This document shows, in pieces, positions 12,242 through 27,000 of a stretch of DNA of 64,000 bases. Below the pieces are notes generated by a model. The model saw only the letters and a program-made list of their open reading frames with translations. It was not told the origin of the DNA and did not search any database. A program made the translations under genes and the position numbers. The stretch is from contig QANU01011901.1 in NCBI GenBank assembly GCA_003254905.1, positions 1,985,367-2,049,366 on the forward strand, in the 5' to 3' direction. Position 1 is the stretch's first letter. Every line of letters starts with the position of its first letter. This stretch comes from Nissolia schottii. Lineage: Eukaryota; Streptophyta; Magnoliopsida; Fabales; Fabaceae.

Positions 12242-15200
12242 TATGATTGAAGGAGGGTTTGGTCCACAAGCCCCTTCCATATAAGTTAAGAGTAATACCG
12301 ACATAGTCTGTGATAATGTTTAAATAATTTAATTTAAAATCTTATCTATCTATCTATCTATTTATTTATCTATCTATCTATAGACCAGTCGATCCACAAC
12401 AATGGGTGTGTTTCAAACAAATATATCATGATCTACGCAAATGATTGTATTCGAGAAACTAGTCTCTTACTTAACGACCGAGTAATACTATCATAAAGAA
12501 GAAAAAGAAAAGAAAAAGTCAATAATGGGATTTCATCGATCTGGCTAAAATATAGTGTAGATATGGTAGCCACAAAGTATCGACCCGTGCTAAAAACCCA
12601 TTATATATAGTTGTAGTATTATGATGATGATATAATAATGAATGACTTTTTAAGAGGGCATATTTACATTAATGTATACAGTATTGAATGGGTTGTTTTG
12701 TTGATATTTGAGCCACTTATAATTTCTTTCGACCCCACAATTGTTCAGTGCATTCGTCCTAACTAGAGTTCCATTTTTGCAACCTGCCATTTCCGTCTCT
12801 GCTCTGTTTTTATATATATAAACTACTTCAATAGTTGTAGATCGAACCTGGTTTAACCTTAAAGAATAGTAGTAGAATAGAATATCACAGAACTCATTGA
12901 CAAGAGGATATTTGTGCTTAATAAGGGGCATTTTTGATGTCAAGACTAATAGATTCGTTATGTATACTTATTTTATATGAAACACACTGTTAATTTATAT
13001 CTCATTTACTATTATATTATTAGTATATAAATTTTAATAAAACTCAAATTTTTGAATTGACATGATTTCTCGTATAAAATGAATTTAAATATCACAATTC
13101 TAAAATGGAAGAACAAGGAAAAACAAATATGCTTAAACTCTAACCATTTAAACGAATCTTGCGGTGCTCTGTAGTATTTATATGTCATTGTCAACGCCAT
13201 TGGTCATGTGCAAAGGAAATAAAAAAGGTCTAATTCATGAAAAATTTTATTAGGTGCTTAATTATAAGCGACAAGTAGATCAAACCAGTTATTTGTATAT
13301 CTGTTATTAGAACTTGGAGTAATGTTTGATCAATGGCTTATGCAGACGAATTGCTTAAAGTCAAAGTGGTGCTGAAATTTATTTCAGCCTCAAATTAAAA
13401 TTTTCCAAGGAATTCAGAACGTCCTATAATATAGTATTTAATTAATCCAAGTAACGGCTTAATTACACTACGTGGTGACTGGTGAGCCAAGCCACGCTTA
13501 AAGATTAACTTCGCTATTGTTCGATAACACGTTAATTACTCATTTATCTTTAGTATATGTTTAATACTCCTTTCATCCATTTTTTGTTATCGTTTTTCAA
13601 ATAAAAATTTATTCAAGATTAATTGTCATTTGATTAAATTAAAGAAGTATTAAATGTGTTTTTTACACTTATACCCTTATTATTTATCATACTTTTCATA
13701 ACACTTAATAACTATAATATTTATTGCTTAATTTTAATTTTGTCTATGCACTCTATATTTTCTCTATCTTAATATCAATTAAATGATTTTTAAAATTGTG
13801 TGTTTTTGTCAAAAATAACAATAAAAAATGGTCAAAAGGAGTACTAGAGTTTTTTTTTTTTTTTTTTTATAATTCATCAAAATGCAGGCTATGCTGAAGA
13901 TTGTGCTGTCACTGCTGCCTCCTACTGGGTTATTTTTTAACCTAAATATTTTTTTATATATGTAGTTTTTTGACATCATTCTACTTAACATGTAAGTGAT
14001 GAAGTCTTACTATAGCAATGAACCAAGTGAAAAGCATGAGTTTATGTAGTTTTTACTATAGTTTTTAATATAGCTAACAGTCTTATTATACCTAACAATG
14101 AAACAAGTGAAAAGTCTTAACAATAGTTTATAATATTTTTTTAGGTAGTTTTTAGAAATCATTCTACTTCATAAGCTCGTATTTTAAGGATTTGGATTAA
14201 AATATAGTGTTTAACGGCTATTGAAGTTTTTTGCTAAATCCACTAGTTCATATCTCTTAATATTGAGTGAACTTCAACGTAAGTGTAACTGTTTTAAAGT
14301 TGTGACAAATAATTGTCACCGTAATTTTACTCAATAATCATTACATGACCATCCTTAAGCATGGTACGTTTCTATGTAGTGTGCCTAACTTGCCAGTCCA
14401 AACTCATACTCTAGCTAGACATTTTAGGTCTTCCTATATATATTAGTGCATATGATAATCAGGTTTCCATTAAGTAATGGTCACCTTTAATTACACAATG
14501 AAGATAAACACTTGAGAAAGTAGCTCATTCAATTCTTTCTTTAAAGGTATAGCATCCAATTTTCCGTTATAAAGCCTTAATATATTGTTATTACATTAAA
14601 TGGTAAGAGGAAGGTAGGTCTCTGTGTCTGTCCTTTATGTTTTGTTAAAATTAATTAGATGAATTCGGGTGTGAATGTGATGCGAGTCCAGTATAAGAAA
14701 ATGGGGCGGACCCACGTAAATATAAATATTCTGGCCAACTAAAACTAGGATAGGAGCGGCCGAAGTAAAATACCTGCCACCACCACCATGCGTTTGCTGC
14801 TTTTTTTTTTCTTAATGTGTAGGCAATATTATTTTATTAGGATTATGACAATTTTTAGATTATTTGAACGTTTACAAAAATACTTATAGATCACCCACCA
14901 GCAATACTCACCCAGTGTTTGGTGAAACGTTTGACCTTTTATAATTTCAGCTTCTCCATTTGCTTTTGCTTTATTTATTCGCTTATTAGCACACCACCAA
15001 GACCCTTCAAATTGAACTTCAACGTTAATTGTAACTGTCTATCTAGGCATTGATTCCTTATATAAGTGCGCATCAAATCAACAAAGTAGTACTCCATCTC
15101 TTTAGATTTAATTATCCAAAATTAAACACTACACTTATTAAGATAATTTTTTTTTAATAAATGCATAAAACAATACTCTATTCATTTTGTTTTAACGGTC

Positions 15201-16070
15201 AAATACCAGACACTGCACATAATAAGATTAAAAAAATATTTTAATAAATGCATAAAATAGTATAAATTAACAAAATTATTCATATATATATAAATTAAAA
15301 TTTTTTATTCTCAATATAATTATTATTCTCTTTATCTCCATTATATTAATAAATGTTTCACTACAACTAGATGTATGAATGGAAAAATAAATAAATAATT
15401 ATATATAGATATTGTAAATGGAAAAATATTTTGAAACCCTAAAAAATAGAAAATAGATAGTTAAAACACAAAGGATAGGAATGTATGGATTTGTAAAATT
15501 ATCTTTGGATAAAAGAATAAATTTTTTATTTTTAATACAATTATTACTTTCTTTACATCCATTATACTAATAAATTCTTCGATACAATTAAGAATATAAA
15601 TAAAATCAAAATGATTGCACTTAAATATTATAAATAAATAAATATTTTAAAATCCTAAAAAGTGAAAAATAGACGTAAAAATAGGACGGAGAGAATACTC
15701 AACTAAGTTTCAGGTTTGAGAAGGCTGTATATATATTAACCTAATTAAGTAGGGTAGGAATATAAGCTTTAAGCGTCATAATTATCTGAGTTTTGAGAAA
15801 GACTTCTCCCTAACTAATTACTTTCGGCAAAATGCATGCTAGCTAGCTAGTCAAAATGACTCGTTCAATCGCGTGAAGAGGTTTGAGACGGAGAGTTCTA
15901 AATGGTCTTGTACAGCTGGAAATGCTAAATACCTCCAAAGCGCGCAATTTATATGAGACTGTTGTGTCTAATACACCGCAGATAATTACGTACAAAGATA
16001 CTTATTTGATGTATGTATTTAAAAGTGTTTAAATAAAAAAATTATAATTAGTTGTATCAAACATATTTGA
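12242..16070. other. Intergenic, AT-rich, no supportable gene
   Basis: Contains only short ORFs. The longest, 97 codons on the minus strand at 12650-12943, has no recognisable domain. A TCTA microsatellite lies near the left end. GC content is low throughout, with homopolymer runs near 13850 and 14800. Confidence 0.5.
12342..12382. repeat. (TCTA)n tetranucleotide microsatellite
   Basis: About ten TCTA units with two TTTA variants in the middle. Confidence 0.9.
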
Positions 16071-16079
16071 GTTATATCT

Positions 16080-16629
16080 AAGGTTGTCAAACTCGAGAGT
16101 TTAAGTAAACTTGTGAAGTCTCAGCAAACTCGAATCGTAAACTCGTATGAGTTTAAATACATAAAAAAAATATGTTATAAGCAATATAATTAGGAACTAA
16201 ACTTCATTAAATATTGTATTTAAAATTGAAATTGAATAATGTTAACTTTAAATTAAATTAATGAAAGAAATATCATAAAATACATTTTAATGCATAACAC
16301 TTAGTGGTTATATCATACTTTATTCAGTATCTGTATTATTTTATAGTTCAATAAAACATAGCTCAATTATGATGAATATATGAAATTAGCTAAATAAACT
16401 TAATATATATTATCTAATATAAACAAAGGTAGGTAAGTATCTAACAAAGTTATAAAATTTGTACATTTTGAGGTGAACTCGTAAACTCGCAAGTAGATTT
16501 TAACTCGTAAACTCGTTAGTAAAATCGATAGTTTACTTAAACTCGTACGAGTTTATCAAAAGAGAGTTTACATAAGTGTTAAATCGTTTTGTGTAGTAAA
16601 CTCGTAAACTCGAGAGTTTAACAACAATG
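16080..16629. mobile_element. Mutator-type non-autonomous element, copy 3 (550 bp)
   Basis: It starts AAGGTTGTCAAACTCGAGAG and ends GAGTTTAACAACAATG. The perfect 9-bp direct repeat GTTATATCT lies at 16071-16079 and 16630-16638. Right-end motifs include repeated TAAACTCG and the palindrome AAACTCGTACGAGTTT. The interior closely matches copies 2 and 4. No coding capacity. Confidence 0.9.
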
Positions 16630-16638
16630 GTTATATCT

Positions 16639-18242
16639 GAAAGTTTTTTTTAGATATGTGTGTTGTGTGAATAAAAAATATTTTAAATACTAAATAATTT
16701 ATAATAATATGAATCATTGAAAAATTAACAAGTATTGACATATAAAAATACTTTGAATGTTTCATATATTTTGAAAAGAGTTTGAAAATTATTAAAAATT
16801 AGTAGTTTGATATCAATAAAAATATTATGATATTATTGTAAATATTTAATTTCATACTTGTATATATCGTGTCTGTCTGAAACTTATAAAATTTTAAAAG
16901 TAGTGTGTTACCTTATTGTGTTCATTGTTTGTGTGGATTTCGATGCTTCTTAGCAAATACTCCCTCTGTATTTGAGTATCATAACTTGGAAAAAGTAATT
17001 GTAATAATGATGATGGATGAGATCACTTAAGAAAAAAGTAATTATAATTAACAATATTGCTGAAATCACTTACACTCATACGTATACGTCTGCTGTGGTA
17101 TTAATTACGTAATACTATTACTTGATTAGTTTATTGAAATGGTGGATATGTGCATTATATATATATATATATATCCACGATTAATTTAACCTCAAATCCA
17201 GAAGAAGGCTCATTTAGTAATATGGTAATCCGGTGTGTGTGTGTGAGTCAAATTATATAGCGGCGGGTGCCATTTTCTCTTGGCCTGCAGCAGATACGCA
17301 CGCACGCGTGGTTTTGTGGCATCATGTTGGGTTTGTTTCCCACATATATATTCCCTCCGTCATCACAAATAGGCACCATTGCCTGGAATTTATTTATAAT
17401 CATTTCTTTTTCCTGTGTTTTTGAAACAAATTAAACTTCTACAGGTTGTGGGGAGACACAAGTGTTACTTCGTCTCTTAAGTGCAGTTTCTGATGCAATT
17501 TAATTTGCATTTTAATTAGACGGATCGGCTCCAAAGCCGGTTTAATTAAATCTGTTTTGATTAAGACATTTCTAGGTTTTGATCAATGAGAATAATTAAA
17601 CTGGCCTCTTCAATATTGTAATTGTTGTCTTCGGATGTTGTGATCCACATGTAGGAGGGGCCGAAAGGGTCATATCAGAATGGACTAGAGATGTAAAAAA
17701 AAATGCTTGGATAATATTTGCATGACATCTCATCCCCATTATGCTTGGAGTAAAATTATCATTGGAGGGGTTGATTAATTAATGTCAGCAGCTAACTTCC
17801 GTTAAGAAGGAAACTCGATCGTGATTAACTACTTTCAACCCCATGCATCATTTATGTGATGTATACAAATAGTGAGAAAAGGGCCTTTTAGAACTTGTTT
17901 GGTTCTACTTAGAAATCAACATAAATATTCTCTTAGGATTTAAATTCTTCAACCAGATTATAATATGAGAAAAATGCACCGTTGAAAACAAATATCTTAG
18001 TTCTTGTTCTAAAATTAAATTGAAGGAGAAATTGAACAATACAATCAATAAAAGGCTCAATACTCTTACAATATGACAATTGTCTAAAAACGAGAATATA
18101 CGAGTCGCGAACAAATGAGAAAGCCACTCGAAAATTAAAAAAACGAAAGCATGGTAAACACAAAGTTTGTAGAAGGTTTATTTCTAAGAAAAGGTTTTTC
18201 GAAACTGACATTTAATATGAACAAATGAAGCCGATTCGTTTT
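16639..18242. other. Intergenic, no supportable gene
   Basis: AT-rich sequence with a short (TA) run near 17157-17174. Overlapping minus-strand ORFs at 17905-18211 show no family features and are most likely chance. Confidence 0.5.
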
Positions 18243-18742
18243 TGGTCAGACTGAAGTTTGCATTATGGGCCACACTGTTGGAGCTTGTTGATGGGCTTCT
18301 TTACCTGTTGTCTGCCGGGGCTTTAAAAAGAGAGAATACCATATTTGGATCTTCCAGTCCAAATCCAGTGGAGCCCATGGACCATCCAAAGCCCAGGCCT
18401 TCTTTAATCATCAAAATTTATTAATTTGTTATTTTATGAAGACAGTTCATCCACCGAGCATATTCCGCAAGAATTCTAAGGGACGCGCGGAATGATGACG
18501 CGGTGATGACACGCGCCCACGTAACAGTTGTGAGTTGTGTGATGGCAGGCCCAATCCCTCCCGATCATCGATCGCAATCGCCGATGCTGCGAACGCTCTC
18601 TCTACTCTGACACTCTCCGCTGCTAACCGGTCACCGGAAACTTGCTTCGCTCATTCATTTCTCGTGTTGTTGTGGGGAAGATCTGCAACTGCCACCACCA
18701 CATGGCTATGTCGTAGGCTCGCTTAGCTAGAGTTACAAGCCA
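18243..18742 (+). promoter_or_regulatory. Promoter and 5' UTR region of the hydrolase gene with site II-like motifs
   Basis: Between about 18262 and 18395 the sequence has several TGGGCC/TGGGCT/GCCCA motifs in both orientations (ATGGGCCACAC, GATGGGCTTC, GAGCCCATGG, AAAGCCCAGG). Such site II motifs are bound by TCP factors and are common upstream of broadly expressed plant genes. The link to this gene is inferred from position only. No clear TATA box is seen. Confidence 0.4.
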
Positions 18743-21700
18743 ATGAATCCTTCTTCTCTTGCTTCTTCTTCGTCTTCTTCTTCTTCTTCTTCAGCTGTTT
18801 TGTCTTCTTCTTCCTCTTCGTCCGCCACCTCCTGGTTCTCTGGAATCGTCCGAGCTGGTCGCTCCGATAGGTCCGCCAGTTTGAAAATGTCAAGTAACTC
18901 CGCCGTCGCCGCCGCCGGTGACACCCCCGGCCCCGTCGTCCGCAGAAATCAGTTCCGAGGGGTTCTCTTCAAGTACGGTCCCAATCCTATTCAGGTCCGT
19001 TTTGATTTTGAATTTTGGCTTCTGATCTGTTCTTTTATTTATGATTGTGATTCTGATCTTCTAATGTTCGATAATCTTGCGCCCGCTACATTTTATTCGA
19101 TCTTTTTTACTTCTATTGTGATTTGAATTTCCAGTGAGTGTGCTGTGCTGCATTAGTGTCACTATGAATTTCCAGTTACTTCTACGTGATGATGTTTAAC
19201 TTGCTCTAGCATTTACGAAATCCGGATTTGAGAAGCACCTCGTGTGTGGCCCCTGCCAAAGGCACTCCCGATGCAAATTTACAGTGTGTTTTATGTGAAT
19301 AATCAAATGCATAACTAGGGAGGGTTTTAGCTAACCGCTTCACAGCTCAAAATAGCGTTAGCAGTTCCTAATTCCTAATTGAAAAATAAATGAAATGCAT
19401 GACTGGCTGGCTTGAACATGTGCTTGGAGAGGGTGGTGTTTGCAGTTTGGGGGTGCTAATATAACTCTTGTTAGGAGACAGCTAGTTAGTTAGTGAAAGA
19501 GTCTTATTCGTTCAAGGAGTAGTTGAGGTGCTTGCTGAGGTTGACTTTCTTGTTCAGAGATATGGTTTTCTTTCTGTTGAATCACGTAATTCATAATTTA
19601 AATGACTTATTCTTATCTTGAAATATTGTGGAGATTGCATTTCAAGGTGGGTAGCTATAATACAGCCTCTGTCATTACCTTCTCTCTTTAGGCTCTTCAG
19701 TTTTCAAAATCATTTTCTTTCTTCTTCTTCTTCTTTTGTTTACTTTTTCCTTTGTCTTATTTGCAGGTTGCATTTAAGACTGGTGATTGCAGACGGCAAG
19801 TCATATTTATTGGTGGATTAACCGATGGATTTCTTGCCACTTCGTACGTTTGATATCGTAGAGTTTCTTCTAAGCAATATGTCTTTCATCTCCTTGAGTT
19901 TTCTAAGAATAGTTTTCTTATATATAGAAGAGTTTCAATATCCATTTTCTTTGTCTACCTGCAGATATTTGGAACCTCTGGCAGTTGCTCTGGACCGTGA
20001 AAATTGGTCACTAGTTCAATTTCTTATGTCATCATCTTATAGTGGATATGGCACCTCCAGCTTGCATCAAGTAAACAAATAAATTTTAATTCCTGCTGTT
20101 GGTTTTGCTGTGCCTGTCGTTGTAAACTATTACAACAAATTATAGTGAATATATTTATGCTTTTTAATTTTACTAATTATGAACTTGAAGTTCCTGTTCA
20201 ATTATCTTGAAAAAATTTAGGCCCCCATATAATGCCATGCCACCAACTATCGGGTGAAGGAATTGTTTTAATTTCAAAGTGTACAGTGAAATGCCTGTCT
20301 TTGATATAGTATACTGAGTAGTTGTGGAAGCATAGCCATGCGGTGGTAAAGAATTCCGTTGTTTGCTTGGTAAACAAGAACGATAAAAGTCGGCATCCCT
20401 GACTTTTTTAACGGATCCCTCACCATCAGCATGACCTCAACCAGCATATATTTAGAATCCAGTTATTTTGTTAAATATAGTAAAACCAGGTAGCCTGGGA
20501 CCAATAAGTTAGTGACCATCACCCCTAGCAACATGTGTTTGGAATCTATTACCTCAATAATGTGACCATTCAAGACCTATATTCTCTAGTTTAATCATAA
20601 TATTTTCAATGGTATTCTTTCATTCATAGTTTTAATTGAAAATTGCATTGTTAATATTTCCATCTAGTTGATGAGGTTAATTATCAAGATGCATAAGTTT
20701 GCAATTGCTTGTTGGATCCATGTTGAAGGATGCTAAGGATGTGGATCAGCTGATTAATTATCTAATTAACAAAGAAGATTCTGAAGGTGTGGTATTACTT
20801 GGGCATAGTACCGGTTGTCAGGTTATTAGTTATTTCCTTTAAATCCTGAATCACTCTTTAATTTTGCTTCTCTTCTTTCCTGACATTTTTTGAGCATGTC
20901 AAATAAACTTCTCTTGTTGGGCGTGCTATCTAGGATATTGTGCATTACATGCGAACAAATTATGCTTGCTCCCGAGCTGTTCGTGCTGCCATCTTGCAGG
21001 TACTCACTTGTTTATAGTAGATCACTGCTGAACATCTTTCGAACGTTTCTTCCAATAGCTTGTATCCTGTAAAATAGTGTTCGGCATTTAGATGAACAGC
21101 CTTTTACTATTGAAGTATTAATCTTCTAATACAGGCTTGTTTTTATGCATGAGAGTGGCCCACATACCTGATTTGAGTTACTATTACTGTATTTCATAAG
21201 GATACTTTAAAACTGGCGTGGCAGTATTTTGAACGTACTATCTGGCAGCATAGGATTGTTTTTACTTTAAGTGAATTTCCTTTTGGTACAAAGAGCTTTA
21301 GAATATTTATATCAAACCATGTGTTTCTAAATGAATTTTGGGTTATTGTGAAGTGTTTGCGTTTTTTGGCGCAGGTTGTGATAGACATAATATAGCTGCA
21401 ACCTGAAACATAAAGGAAAATACGTTAATTTGAAATTCTATATACTAAGTAATATGAATGTCTGCATAAATAACTGCTTAAGTGATAATAAAGTCAATAT
21501 TAAATTATTATTGCGAAACAAACATAAACAGTAAAAAATTAAACTTAGTTTCATTCAGCTGATGAAGTTAATTATTCTTCATTTCTGAATTGCTTTTGAA
21601 CAAATGATAACAACATTTTCCCTGATATGTATATAAAGAGGGAATGATTCGTTGTGATTTTTTATAGCATTATTAGCATATATATATGTATGATGGTACT

Positions 21701-24011
21701 CTCTTTGTTCATACAGCTTTCTCAGTCACATGCAGTTGCATGTGGTTCAGGTTCACCTACTATCATACTTACTGCAGTTTTCTAAGGGCTATATGCTTTT
21801 ATATCTTCAAGTCTGATGATTGAAATGTGGGATTTTGTGTTACCCGAAAAAAAAAAAAAAGAATTAGAATGGATGTTGTTCCTGGCCATTGCAATATATA
21901 ATTTCTTTCCATATCATATGTTCTCTCACTGAAAGCTTGGTTTTCTATTCAAATTAAATTGTCCAGGCTCCAGTCAGTGACAGAGAATATCGTGCTACAC
22001 TCCCTGAGACAGCTTCTATGATTGACTTGGCGGCTAAAATGATAAGTGAAGGCCGGGGTTCAGAGTTAATGCCAAGGGAAGCAGATCCTAGTTCCCCAAT
22101 AACTGCCGACAGGTGAGTTTACAAAAAATGTAGGAGGAGCAGTGCAAATACTGAAATAAGCTTAGATATCAATATGTAGGGTCAGCTATACAACTACTGC
22201 ATTGATTCTATAGATGCAATGATGCATAATTTATGTTTTGTTTTAGTAACTAATGAATGTTATTTGATTTTAAAAATTCTTCTTTGCTCTCCAATCGTCA
22301 GTCCACAATCATTGTAAGTATTAGCAATATCAATTTCTAAATGGCCTCATATGTAATAGGTATAGTTATTTTTCTTTGTCTGAAACAAATTTACTTTTGT
22401 TAGTTGATCCCTTCCATGAATGCTGTTGGTAGGACAGGCACATCCTTCCTTCTGGCTTTGCTTGTTAATTGCAAAAACCACAAGTTTAGCACTTAACTCT
22501 GATATTCCTCTGCTGCTAAATGTGGTTGATACAGGCTTCCAAATATATTTTTGCTCAAGGTTACAAGTCAGCAATATTGCATTTGAACTCAGCCTTATCA
22601 GATGTCAGATAAACAACAACTTGGCCCCAATTAATTCATCTTTGTTTTCAAAGACATTTCTTTGCTCTTTTTGTTTTCCTCTTCTTCCCTCCTTTCCTCG
22701 CTCGTTGATGGTGAAATACCACATGCATAACATGTGAATGCATAAGAAATATTTACTGTTTGCTAAACTTGAAATTGATTATATACTTCAGGAAAGGTCT
22801 TGTTTCATGCTATTGCTCCCTTTCTAAAAGGCAGTTACCTTTGCAGGTATCACTCCCTTTGTGCATATAATGGTGATGATGATTTGTTCAGTTCTGACCT
22901 GAGTGATGATCAATTGAAGATGAGACTCGGGCATATGTCTAGCACACATTGCCAGGTGAGTGTATATATGTGTAACCTAATCTTTGTTCTCGTTCTGGTG
23001 GGGGCTCTTGATAAGATGCTGAATGGCCGAATCTATGCAGCCTTTGGACTATTTAAAACCTTGGCTCAATTTATTATGCTGCAATATTCCAGACGTTAAA
23101 TCAGTAATTTCCTTTCTTGGCTACCAAGGCTTGGCTCATATGGTTGGGTTAGGGGGAAGTCTTGTAGAGGTTATAGGTTAGATCATGGTAGTGACTCCCA
23201 ATGATACACATGTAGGGAGAAGGGGTAGAATAAGTAGCCATAATAACTGAATTCAGTTGGCCTGTACAGCTGGCTCTAACTGATTTCCTGATATATAGGC
23301 AAATGTAACTGATAGTTCATTCATTGATTGGAATATACACTTCTCATTCTCATTCTCTGCTCTCTCTATCCGTCTCTGTTCTCTCTGTTCTCCCTTCTAT
23401 CCTAACACCCAATGTACCCAAAAGAAAAAGTCTTGGGGGTTTTCACCATTTATTAATCAATTTGGCCTAAATAGTACTAAGAAATAAAGAATAAATGATG
23501 GTGCCCTCATTGTGAAATAATGCTACTTTGAATATTTTGTAAGTGCTGCTGAACAAACGTAAATCTTATTCTAATTTTGAGAGAGAGGAGTCTCATGAGA
23601 ACTGCCAAACTATTTCAGCAGGAAAAATAAAATAGCGTGGGAAGATAGTGATATTGTTATGCCTTGTTTTTGGCAGGTTGTATTTTCAATGGCTGATGAG
23701 TATGTGCCAGATTATGTTGACAAGAAAGCACTGGTTGAGAGGTAAAATCTCTACCCTTATCTGGTCCAACTTCGTTAATATGCAATAACCGCAAGTTTGA
23801 CAGGAGTGAGATGTATGATTATTGTTTGTATAGTCACGGGGTAATTTAAAAAAAAAAATGCAGGTTATGCAGAGCAATGGGGGGTGCAGAGAAAGTAGAA
23901 ATTGAATATGGAAATCACTCCCTCTCAAACAGAGTTGAAGAAGCTGTCCAAGCTATCATTGACTTCTTGAAAAGAGAAGGACCCAAGGGCTGGGATGATC
24001 CATGGAATTGA
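18743..24011 (+). CDS. DUF1749 (UPF0613) alpha/beta-hydrolase fold protein
   Basis: Nine exons: 18743-18994, 19767-19843, 19965-20070, 20729-20821, 20934-20999, 21967-22112, 22847-22955, 23677-23741 and 23864-24011. They sum to 353 residues and all junctions keep frame at GT-AG sites. The fold is an alpha/beta-hydrolase: VIFIGGLTDGF near the start of the domain, nucleophile elbow GHSTG with Ser172, candidate acid Asp290 (SMADEYVP) and candidate base His323 (YGNHSLSN). The C-terminus is KREGPKGWDDPWN. The family is conserved in plants and fungi and its substrate is unknown. The first ~35 residues are almost pure Ser, encoded by TCT/TCA repeats, and could be an organelle-targeting extension. 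A second Met at residue 49 (MSSNSAVAAAG) is an alternative start. The exon 4 acceptor has a weak pyrimidine tract and is the least certain junction. From memory this is the counterpart of AT5G19050. Confidence 0.88.
18750..18825 (+). repeat. (TCT)n-type coding microsatellite, poly-Ser
   Basis: A run of TCT/TCA/TCC codons gives two Ser tracts of about ten and seven residues separated by AVL, at the extreme N-terminus of the hydrolase. Length variation here would change the N-terminal extension. Confidence 0.85.
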
Positions 24012-27000
24012 TATGGGTCTCTTAACTATTTTCAAAGCCGCCTTTTGGTTATTGTAGTTTTGGTTCCTTTTGGTCAATCTTGTTAGTTTTTCATTTTCAT
24101 TTTTCTCCCATGCATCAATTTTCTTTTTTTGGGCTTATTTTTTTTCCTGCTGGGGAGTGGTTGAATTAGTTGCAGCCATATATTTTTTGTTAATATAATA
24201 GATGTTAATATAAATATTGTTGTATACGTTTTCAATTGAATTCATTTTAAGCCAAAAAATTGTATTAGCAATTCATTTTTGCATGTGAATCTTATGTCCC
24301 CCGGGAGATAGGGACTGCCTCCATTGGCGCATGTAGTTAGACGGATGATAGGAATGCAGTGGAACATAATCGCTAATTTTATTGCATAAACAATTCTGTG
24401 TTATAAGATTTTGGGAAATTTATAAAATTTTTAGGCATATAAGAGTTACAAATTCCTTCGTACGATAATAGTAGGAATGTTGACACTTGGCAATCATATT
24501 GTCCATGGGCCGTCTTATCCTCCTCTCCTCCCCACAGCCACCATTGCATCGCCAGCTGTTTCTACCAAACGATGCATAAATGCATGTTGGCCAACTCATT
24601 TTCAATTTTCTCTTCCCTTCTCTTCTTTGATCCCCCCCTTCCCCACGCACATAAATCAACGGTTCACGTTTGTAGTGTCTAAAAAATGTTTGTGTAATAC
24701 TAATACTAATTTCCTTTATCTCAAAAATAGTATTCTTAATTTCCTACAAAGTTTCTGCATGTATCTTGGGATTCCAGCAATAGTTCAAGGAGCACTACAG
24801 AACAAGCTTCATTCACATATATGAGTATGATACCACATGTATGGCATTCATTTGAAGCAATGTTCTGAATCTATAGATGTGAAAACTTGGGATCACTGAA
24901 GAGAGCTATCGTTCAATTTCAACCTTAAAAGGGATAAGTGTTTTGTTTTTCCTCGAAAGATGGTTACAGTATTAAAAACCCCATAAGGAGGATAGGGTCT
25001 TGCACGTGATTAAGCTAAACTCATGATAGACATTTTCTCACAAATTATTCATTAAAAAATGATCAATCATAAAGGATGCCCTCTAAGATGTGTATCATCT
25101 GTCACCGCCACCACCATACATACATCTCTATGTTCTGAACTGGTAGATTATTGGTGGTGTTGCTGTTGGTTCAAAGAAACAAGTGTGGGTAAGAAGTGGG
25201 ACATATCACGTGGCTGATTCGGGTGGTCACATTCCCATCCTCTATGATGCTTCGCCATTTTAGTAATTAGTAATGATGATCAGGATGACATAAATGCCAC
25301 CGTCGGTTCCCCTTTCTTTAGTACTATTTTATAATTTTTTTAACCAGTATTTAAAATGTATTAATAAATATATAAAAAGAAAGTTAATAGTAATGAAATT
25401 TTTAAAAAAGTATTGAAAGTTTTCATATATTAAAAATTTAAAAATATATTGTTCAATTTAAAGATTTTTTTGGAAAAAATAATTCTTAATGGGACCCCTT
25501 ATGAGTGACGCAGCTGCTTCTTAGAGTTGCAATCTATCATATCAATCCATGTGCGTCGGTGCGGTACACTGCAGACTGCACGGTGATTCAATGCACCCTA
25601 CTAGGTATATTTTGGTTGGCTATCCGAATATTATAATTATTTATTTAAAATATTACATGAACGTCTAATTTCATACATTTATATATATATTATTAATAAT
25701 ACATAAATTTTTTTTTCATGAATATATAAATATTATAAATTTGTAAATAATACTCTCAATTATATTTAATTAAGTGCACAAACATTACATGAGTTAAAAC
25801 ACAAATTTTATGTATATAAATACAAAGTATATGTACGGTGTATAATTTTTAGTATACATGTACCAGAACCTAATTACTTATATCAACTTTTCTTAAGTAT
25901 TTTTTTTTCCTTTAGATGAACATCCTAAAGATATCTTCCAAAAAAACTGAACATCCTAAAGATGTGCTATTTTTGTAATAAGGATATATTCTGTCCTTGT
26001 AATGCCAGTTGTGGATTTTTTACATTTATATGGCCTCAATACATTTGTATTCCCATAATATGGTCCATTAAAAAAAATTGTGAATGTATGGGTTTCTTAT
26101 CTGAAATCGCCACTTCCTATGACAATTTCAGACATTTGAATTTTTTTTATTTTTTTAAAGTCTAAAATCGCCACTGGGGTCTGAAATCGCCACCTCTGAC
26201 GATTTCAGACTTTTTGAATTTTTTTTTTAAGTCTGAAACTGAAATTTTTTTTGGATTTTCTGAAATCGCCGCCCCTTGTGGTAATTTCAGAAATTTGTCC
26301 CATATTTTCATAATTTCTCATATCAATTCATATTTTGAGAATTTTTCTCTCCAAAATCACATAAATGTTAAAACCCTGCTAGTTGTGGATAACTACTCCA
26401 TATAATTTTATACACGGATCTCATTAATTAACCATATACCGAAGCGAAAGTGATGACTCGTTTTAAGATAATGCAGATGAGTGAAGAAAATGTTTCTAAA
26501 TAAATTGATTGTAGACTGTCGTGTGTGAAACGACAGTGATTCCTTAGCTTGTGAATTTAACGTTGCATAACGGATTTATGTACTTCTCTTCTCCATTCTC
26601 AAATAATTCTCTATTTTTTATTTTGCACAAATGTTAAAAAAAATAATTAAAAAATCTTGAAGTTAATAAAATTTAATAATATTTTATAAAATTATCATTA
26701 TTAATTTTTTTTATTTTATATTTTTTATTATTCTTATTAAATAAGAATATATTTAAAAAATATTATCTAAATTTAAAAATAAATAATTATTTAAAAATAT
26801 ATTAAAATAAAAAAATTATCTAAGAACAACTATATTAAGAGTATGTTAAAAAGAACTTCAACTTATATAACGACATGAATTCAAGACCCAAACAACCACA
26901 CCGAAAGGTAAGGAGGAGTTTTTTGTTTTTATTTTTATTTTATTTCGGGGTACAGTGTTTGGAGTAGTTTTAACTTTCAATTAGCTCTTAAATTTAAGAA

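Noticed and set aside
12650-12943. 97-codon minus-strand ORF
   Set aside because: No recognisable family and no flanking gene structure; within AT-rich intergenic DNA.
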